NCBI RefSeq assembly: GCF_036785885.1
Contig: NC_092317.1
Location: forward strand, 7,132,501 to 7,196,500
Source: Coffea arabica
Taxonomy: Eukaryota > Streptophyta > Magnoliopsida > Gentianales > Rubiaceae
Length of the DNA: 64,000 nucleotides
Direction of reading: 5' to 3'
Both the position numbers and the translations under genes were made by a program. Position 1 is the first letter of the stretch; each line of letters starts with the position of its first letter. Shown here in pieces: positions 57,499-64,000 of this stretch. A model generated the notes under the pieces. It was given only the letters and a program-made list of their open reading frames with translations, made no database searches and was not told the DNA's origin.

Positions 57499-59130
57499 TC
57501 ATCTACCCTGCACATCTGAAATTGTGACCTCGTTCAAAGAACAAAATTCTGGATTTTGAGGTAACTTGGTATTGTTAAGAGTCATAATTTCAGCAAAAGC
57601 CGGTCGCTTAGGAGTGGCGAGAACCATTGATTCCTTGAGGAGCATAGATACCACATCCGACATTGTTGGTCTATCTGCAGCCTTTTCTTGCACACACAAT
57701 AAACCAACGTGCACATATTTTAGTGCGTCACTTGTTGAGACCGTTTCATCCAAACAAGAATCTGTGATTTCTGAAATTCTTCCTTCTGTCCATAGATCCC
57801 AGACCTGGAATGTGACAAATGATCATTCCCAAATTACTGGACTGAAGGAAATGACACAAGTAACACTGCATTGTACAGGTAACTTACATGTCCTATTAAG
57901 TTCAGGTGACGATCCGAATCGTAGAAAGAAGTGTTCTTCTTTCCACTCATGATCTCAAGAATCATGATTCCGAAGCTAAATACATCAGACTTCTCGGAGT
58001 AAACCCCGTCCATGGCATATTCAGGAGACATATAACCACTTGTTTTCTCGCAAAAGTAATCATCTCAATTAGCTTAAGCATGAGATTAGAGATTGGATAT
58101 TACAGGGAGCAAAACAACAAAGAAGAAGATATTCCTTCAACTTACTATGTCCCCACAATGTTCATTGTACTTCCGCGCATTTCATTCTCTCCAAAAATTC
58201 TGGCGGTTCCAAAATCTGAAATTTTGGGATTCAGGTCCGCGTCCAATAAAACATTGCTCGTTTTCAAATCTCTGTGGATGATCTTTAATCTAGAATACTT
58301 GTGGAGGTACAAAAGCCCCTGAGCTACTCCTTCAATGATTTTCAACCTTCTTTTCCAATCCAATATATTCCGCTTTGCTGCATCTGTAAACAAGGCAGAT
58401 CCCAGTATTTTCATAGTATTCTGATAGTTGTAAGCATGTAACTTAGATAAATAAATGAAGGTAAATAGAGTTCTGACACATACCAAAAAGTACTGAATCC
58501 AGACTGTTATTAGGCAAGTACTCGTATACCAGTAAACGCTCTTCTTTCTCAAGGCAGGAGCCCAAAAGTCTAACAAGGTTTCGATGTTGCAGCTTTGAGA
58601 TTACTTTGACTTCATTCTTGAATTGTTCAATTCCATGTCCTGACATTCTATTCAATCTTTTAACTGCAATCTCTAACCCGTTAACCAGTTTGCCCTGAAC
58701 CATGCATTTACAATAAAATTAAGCAAATAAATAGGCTTTTTGGACTTAAAAGTAAATTGCTTCAAGAAATGTTTATTTAGTTTACCTTGTAGACTGGACC
58801 AAATCCTCCTTGACCAAGTTTGTTTTCCTCAGAAAAATGATCTGTGGCAATTTCTATGCTTGTAAAACTGAAGAACAGTGATTCATCATCTTCATTGTCA
58901 TCAAGCTCTGGCATTTCTGAACCCATGAAGTTTCGATGGTTACCTTTTCTCTTTCGCAATTTGCAACACCAGAAAAGTAATGCAAGAGCTGCTAGAGAAG
59001 TTGCTATGGCAGCACCAACTACATATAACTTCACCCTTAAATTCTTCGATTTCTTTCTTCCACTGTGAGGCCCGGCGGGTGATGAAGGAGAGCCAGAGCC
59101 GGGAGCAATCGAAGGGCTAGAAGCAGCAAC
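57499..59130 (-). CDS. Receptor-like kinase module, unit 5 (K5), possibly joined to the chitinase
   Basis: Five intact exons: 58786-59130, 58484-58694, 58146-58383, 57888-58038 and 57499-57804 (416 aa). Order: an Ala/Ser/Pro linker, RKKSKNLR, one transmembrane segment and a DUF26/SD1-type kinase with [22 protein letters not shown] and DFGTAR. There is no signal peptide. The class III chitinase gene ends only 297 bp upstream. If the chitinase used the donor AAAG|GTAGTA before its stop (phase 1) and the kinase the acceptor ACACTAAG|AGCAGG, the frame would stay open (AIK-EQVAASS). This is possible but unproven. Without it, the 5' exon is unknown. Confidence 0.78.
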
Positions 59131-59426
59131 CTGCTCTTAGTGTAAAAATTTTTATACACTGTCAGTGTAAACATTTTTTTGCATGCACAAATGCACAGGT
59201 TTAGATGAATGACACATATCACCGTTCAAATTTTAAATTTACTTTATGCCGTGGGACATATGTCTATACGACTATATCTATTAGTGTAAAAAATCTTTAT
59301 ACTAACCTTGTATATAATCCAAAGTCTATATATCTAAATCATCGTCAAAACTTACCTCACAATGCAGTTTTATTTATTGCATTACGATAAGTCTCTGAGA
59401 TTTTATTCTCAAGCAATGCTACTAAA
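59131..59426. other. Spacer between K5 and the chitinase
   Basis: An AT-rich spacer with two TTAGTGTAAAAA motifs (about 59137 and 59281) and a small inverted part. The intron sequence that units 2-4 share upstream of the linker exon is replaced here from the base after the acceptor, so recombination or an insertion took place at this exon edge. No exon is seen. Confidence 0.55.
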
Positions 59427-60323
<897 letters not shown>

Positions 60324-60410
60324 TCACCGCATCTATAATTCTATATAGTACAACTATTTGGTTTTGTGAATCTCTCTTGCTTGATTACGTTGCCCCAAAA
60401 GATCTATCCA

Positions 60411-60416
60411 TTTATA
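60411..60416 (-). promoter_or_regulatory. TATA box of the chitinase gene
   Basis: TATAAA on the minus strand within ACCGTATAAATGG, about 100 bp before the ATG. Distance and sequence fit a plant core promoter. Confidence 0.6.
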
Positions 60417-61865
60417 CGGTTTAAGCAGGAAAACTAGAGCTAGAAGACAGATTAGAGCTGTAGAAATGTTGTTGATGCACGCTTAGACTAAAAAAGAAAA
60501 AAAAAAGGCTTCAGGAGACTCGGTCGAGAGTACAAACAAGTGCACGTAACTGCCACGCATACCATTGCTCCCTTGAGTCCTGCGTCGCCTCTGTTCCCGC
60601 GGGTCTTGATTCCTATTTCCTTGCCTGCGGATTGGGGAGTCGTAGAACCTAAATCACATTCATGACTCAAGTAAGCTTCAGAAATTTTGTGGGGCGTTGA
60701 CCATTCTTTCTTTAGCTTTTCAAATTTTAATGGTTTTTTTTTTCGTGAGATAGTTTTGAAAATAGTTTTCAATCTTTTTTATCCAAGACACTTGGAGAGA
60801 AAATTTTGAAGGTGTAGCTGTCCTTGGAGATACTTTCTGCACGGTTGCCAGAGCAATTGCCCCACAAAATTTAATTGAAATGCGGATGACTTTGATTCAT
60901 TGTGTGATGCAACTTTTAGGCAACAAAATTGTTCATCTTCGTGCCTTGTACGCTTAGTATCTATATTTACATGGGGAATCTATGTAGTGGATTATTGTCC
61001 ATATATTTCTTTCTTTGCCTTGCTTGAATGTTGGAGATCTTATTTTATAGTTTCAGAGAGTTGCAATTTTACTCCAATGTTTGGAGGGTAGACTAAAATG
61101 ATCCCTTAGGTTACGCAAAATAAATTTAGTTCCCTTATGTTTCAGAAATGAAGCAATTTGGACCCATATGGTTTGTACAAAAACAGTCTCATAACTTAAT
61201 GACTAATCATTATCATTATCATTCATTATTATATAAAAAGGATGATGAGTTTTGGCAATAAGGAGTGTAAGTGTAAGCATATTTTCTTCTTAGTTTTTCT
61301 TATACCTGAATTACCCTCGTGTCTTTTAATTAGAGTTATTGCATTTCAATCATGACATTAATAGGAAAAATTAAAAGTTTCAATAAATTACATCTCAAAA
61401 ATATTGGTAATTAAAATTAAAAACTGTCCATTTACAACTATAGTCACAAATCATTTTCTTCATCTCCAATTATTGTATGTGTTAAAATTATCTTCAATTA
61501 TTATATTCTTATGCATGATAATTAAAGCTAACTATATTTTATATACATATTGTTTTAGAAAAAAAAATCACGATTAATAAGAAGACAAAAGGTTATAAAT
61601 AGTTAATGAGAAAATAAAAGGTTAAATTGATGATTAAATTCATTATATTATCTCATATTGACTAAGAAAACTTCAAAAAAATTATGGATAATTATAAAAA
61701 AAATATAACAGAAAAGGATTACAACTACTAAAATTGATAAAAATTTGTTGTACCCAAATCATAATGTTTTAGTATGTATTTTGCTTAGGTTTTATTGTGT
61801 ACACTTGTTTGATACAACATAAAAAATTTCCTCTTCTTACTGTCACAATCCAAGTAAAATATGCA

Positions 61866-62140
61866 ACAATTTAGTTTAGATATGATAATCTTCCATCTTC
61901 ATAGTTCAATAAACTTTTAATTACTTTGTATATAATAAATGTTTTCTACAACTACCAATTGCTTAATTTTTTTTATAATATGATTTTTTAGTCAATGTTA
62001 TACCAACAACTTAGCTTAAATATGATAATCTTCTATCTTCAGAGTTTTTATAACTGTAATATACATCATAAACTTTTAATTGCGTTATACACAATAAACA
62101 TTTTGTACAATTATGAATTGCTTAATTTTGTTCATTATAT
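61866..62140 (+). repeat. Two direct copies of a ~130-bp AT-rich unit
   Basis: Copies begin at about 61866 and 62007. Shared parts are ATATGATAATCTTC, ATAAACTTTTAATT, ACAATAAA and AATTGCTTAATTTT. Nothing indicates a function. Confidence 0.55.
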
Positions 62141-62367
62141 AGTTTCTTAGTTTATATTATGCCAATAATCAAAGTTTTGCAAAGAAATGAAAGACAATGG
62201 AGGTTGGTTGCGGTTCACGATAGATTTCTAAATGTCTCCGTCTCATAAATTCCCCACATGCTAAGGATAAACAAAAACTTGAAAATTAGGCCTTTATTTT
62301 CCACCATTTCTCGGAACAATTTCAAACCCATACCCATGGCATAATCCCCCCATGCTTGGAAAACTTC

Positions 62368-62595
62368 TTAATAGAGGGAAGGAACACCTTTCTTTCTTGT
62401 TAGCAGTCTTGATGCCAATTCAAAACTGCATTCTTCTGGTTTGATGGAACGAACACCTTTCTTTCCTGTTAGCTGTCCTGATCCCAATTCAAAGCTGCAT
62501 TGCCAAGTCTCACTGAACTTGATTTGCAACCTAAACAGTTGTCTCCCAGCTTCATCAAGCAAAGTAATTGCGTAATTTCCCAACCCCACCTCCAA
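62368..62595 (-). pseudogene. Small ORF of a repeated family, copy in unit 5 flank
   Basis: The frame reads GNYAITLLDEAGRQLFRLQI, then WQCSFELGSGQLTGKKG, and is homologous to the unit 4 and unit 1 copies at the same place relative to the flank. There is no defined start. Family unknown. Confidence 0.35.
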
Positions 62596-63404
62596 TGTTC
62601 CAATGTGTAGATGCTGCCCTGTTATTCAAATATTGTGGAAAAAGGTACCCTTAGAAACGTGTTAATCCTTGTCTTGACGAAGACTTTCGAACACCATCAT
62701 CTGCTTGCCAACCATCCATCCCAATTCCCACCATTCATTCATTGATTCATTAACTCCTAGTCTATCTTTAGCCCCCTAAACAGAATAGTTTTTGGCAACA
62801 AAGTAAGCGATTATACAAGAAAATGTTACCAAATTCCTGTTTGATGAACTGATCATTCTTGCTATCCCAATACTCCCATTTATATATTCAGATAAACAAC
62901 TAGGAGCTGAAGTCTAGCTTTTGGATTAAGAAACAAAGAACACGAAACTAGAGCATTTCAAGCAATTTAATACTCTCATATTATGTTTCTATTGGCTGGC
63001 TGAAGAATGAGTCAGAGTTTGTTGACAGTTGAGTCCAAGCCGTAAGACAGAAGTTCACTAGAAGAAAAAGCTTTTGATTATCGGTATATAATGGAGAAAT
63101 CAGACAAAGCTTTTTGCTTTATTAAGCAACTGAAAACGACAGGCACTCCCATGAAATTATACTACCCTCTTTCATTTCATACCCCAAAAAATAAAAAGAC
63201 GAACAGAAGCATGTAGCCGGTGGGCATCGCCCAACGGGGACCGCTGGAGAAGCGGGCCCTGCAACAGGAGCTGAAGCCTGGGCAGCACTTCAATTGTTTG
63301 CGTGTGGGTCGGTCCCTTGAGTAATATCCACAAAGAATGACATGTATTTTCAGGAAGAAAACTGGGGAAAAAAATCTAGGAGATTGCAATGATACTATCG
63401 TACC

Positions 63405-63480
63405 CATGGTTCAAAGTTGCGGTTCAGACCGTTTCACGTCGGTTTTGACATATCAGTCATGACTGAGACTTTGAACCATG
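63405..63480. mobile_element. 76-bp mini-MITE with CATGGTT ends
   Basis: It begins CATGGTTCAAAGTTGCGG and ends GACTTTGAACCATG. The flanks are ATCGTACC (63397-63404) and ATCATACC (63481-63488), an 8-bp duplication with one mismatch. Units 2 and 3 have the unfilled site (GATACCATCATACCCC). It has the same ends as the 438-bp element in the PR-1 pseudogene. Confidence 0.75.
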
Positions 63481-63646
63481 ATCATACCCCACATCTACAT
63501 CACTGAAATTGCTCAAAAGTTATTGAATCAGTCCAAGATTCAATTTAGAATTTCTTCCAATCATGGTTTAAAAAATTGTCTTAACTAGTTGGTAAGATTG
63601 ATGAGATTTACAAATTAGTTTGAATCTAGTAGCTCGTGAGGTGATT

Positions 63647-64000
63647 TGAGACGACCCCACCTTTCCCTAAGGCGTACCAAAGGGTTCGGTGGACCGCCTG
63701 CCCAACTCTCGCCAGAACTCACTCACTCGTATCACGTGCATACATCCGTGGACCATAAATAACATCGCAATTCAAGCTTATAATTTACATTGATGCACAA
63801 TCAAGATACAAAGCCTCAATATACCCAAACTGGTTCAAAGTGTATACAATCCAGATACAAAACATTCTATTCGAGTAATAGCGCGAGTACAAGACAAAAG
63901 TCAAAACAACTAGACTACGCTAGTCTTTACACGTCTCACGCCTTGCTCGTACCCCTGTAAGGAAAACAAAACTAACGGAGTGAGCCAAAGCTCAGTGAAG
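63647..64000. mobile_element. Probable LTR retrotransposon end, cut by the window
   Basis: The sequence shared with unit 3 (GTAGCTCGT.GGTGATT) stops, and new sequence starts TGAGACGACCCCACC, with the TG expected of an LTR. It differs in base composition from its surroundings and ends at the window edge with GTGAGCCAAAGCTCAGTGAAG-like sequence seen in some plant LTRs. No coding or second LTR is visible. Confidence 0.4.

Larger units (their letters stand above)
60418..63646. other. Unit 5 5' flank
   Basis: 60500-61200 and 62170-62760 are the shared 5' flank (again with AAATTTTGTGGGGCGTTGAC). 61200-62170 is an AT-rich insertion with a direct repeat. 63010-63365 is the third copy of the 340-bp repeated block. 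No gene is supported except the small repeated ORF. Confidence 0.6.

Overview
The window is nuclear DNA of a flowering plant, most likely a eudicot. It has spliced genes with GT..AG introns, AT-rich introns, plant-only families (NETWORKED/KIP1-like, LysM and DUF26/SD1-type receptor kinases, PR-1, class III chitinase, plant natriuretic peptide, AIR12-type DOMON) and many small plant transposons (Stowaway, hAT-like, SINE, Helitron, Mutator-like). I cannot name the species.

Layout. 1-6 kb is gene-poor and holds a coding remnant, decayed tandem repeats and a 1.2-kb foldback element. A NETWORKED-like gene lies on the plus strand (5' UTR exon about 6.1 kb, CDS 7.66-10.94 kb). A five-exon minus-strand gene (12.5-15.8 kb) joins a thioredoxin-like [2Fe-2S] domain to TPR-like helices. 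From 17.5 kb to the right edge there is a tandem array of five receptor-kinase units, all on the minus strand. From 5' to 3' on the minus strand, each unit has a shared 5' flank, a secreted or ectodomain module, and a linker-transmembrane-kinase module.

The kinase modules of units 2-5 are nearly identical, but the modules upstream of the array differ. Unit 1 has a CERK1-like LysM ectodomain, spliced in frame to the kinase. Unit 2 has a broken PR-1. Unit 3 has a plant natriuretic peptide gene split by a Mutator-like element that carries an AIR12/DOMON gene. Unit 4 has an intact PR-1. Unit 5 has a class III chitinase with an altered catalytic motif. Similarity among units is present in the kinase and in the 5' flank, whose edge lies a few codons inside the LysM reading frame; the middle module has been exchanged. 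This looks like a local factory for receptor kinases with interchangeable defence-protein ectodomains, and it is the main candidate for something new here. The LysM-kinase junction is well supported, the chitinase-kinase junction is possible, and no clean junction was found for PR-1 or the natriuretic peptide.

Units 2 and 3 share a further block of about 2.9 kb (29.0-31.9 and 40.0-42.7 kb). Unit 4 is expanded by about 7.2 kb of three head-to-tail non-autonomous Helitrons, and the matching site in unit 2 is empty. Comparing units gives insertion boundaries and target-site duplications for several other elements. A probable LTR element begins at 63.65 kb and leaves the window.
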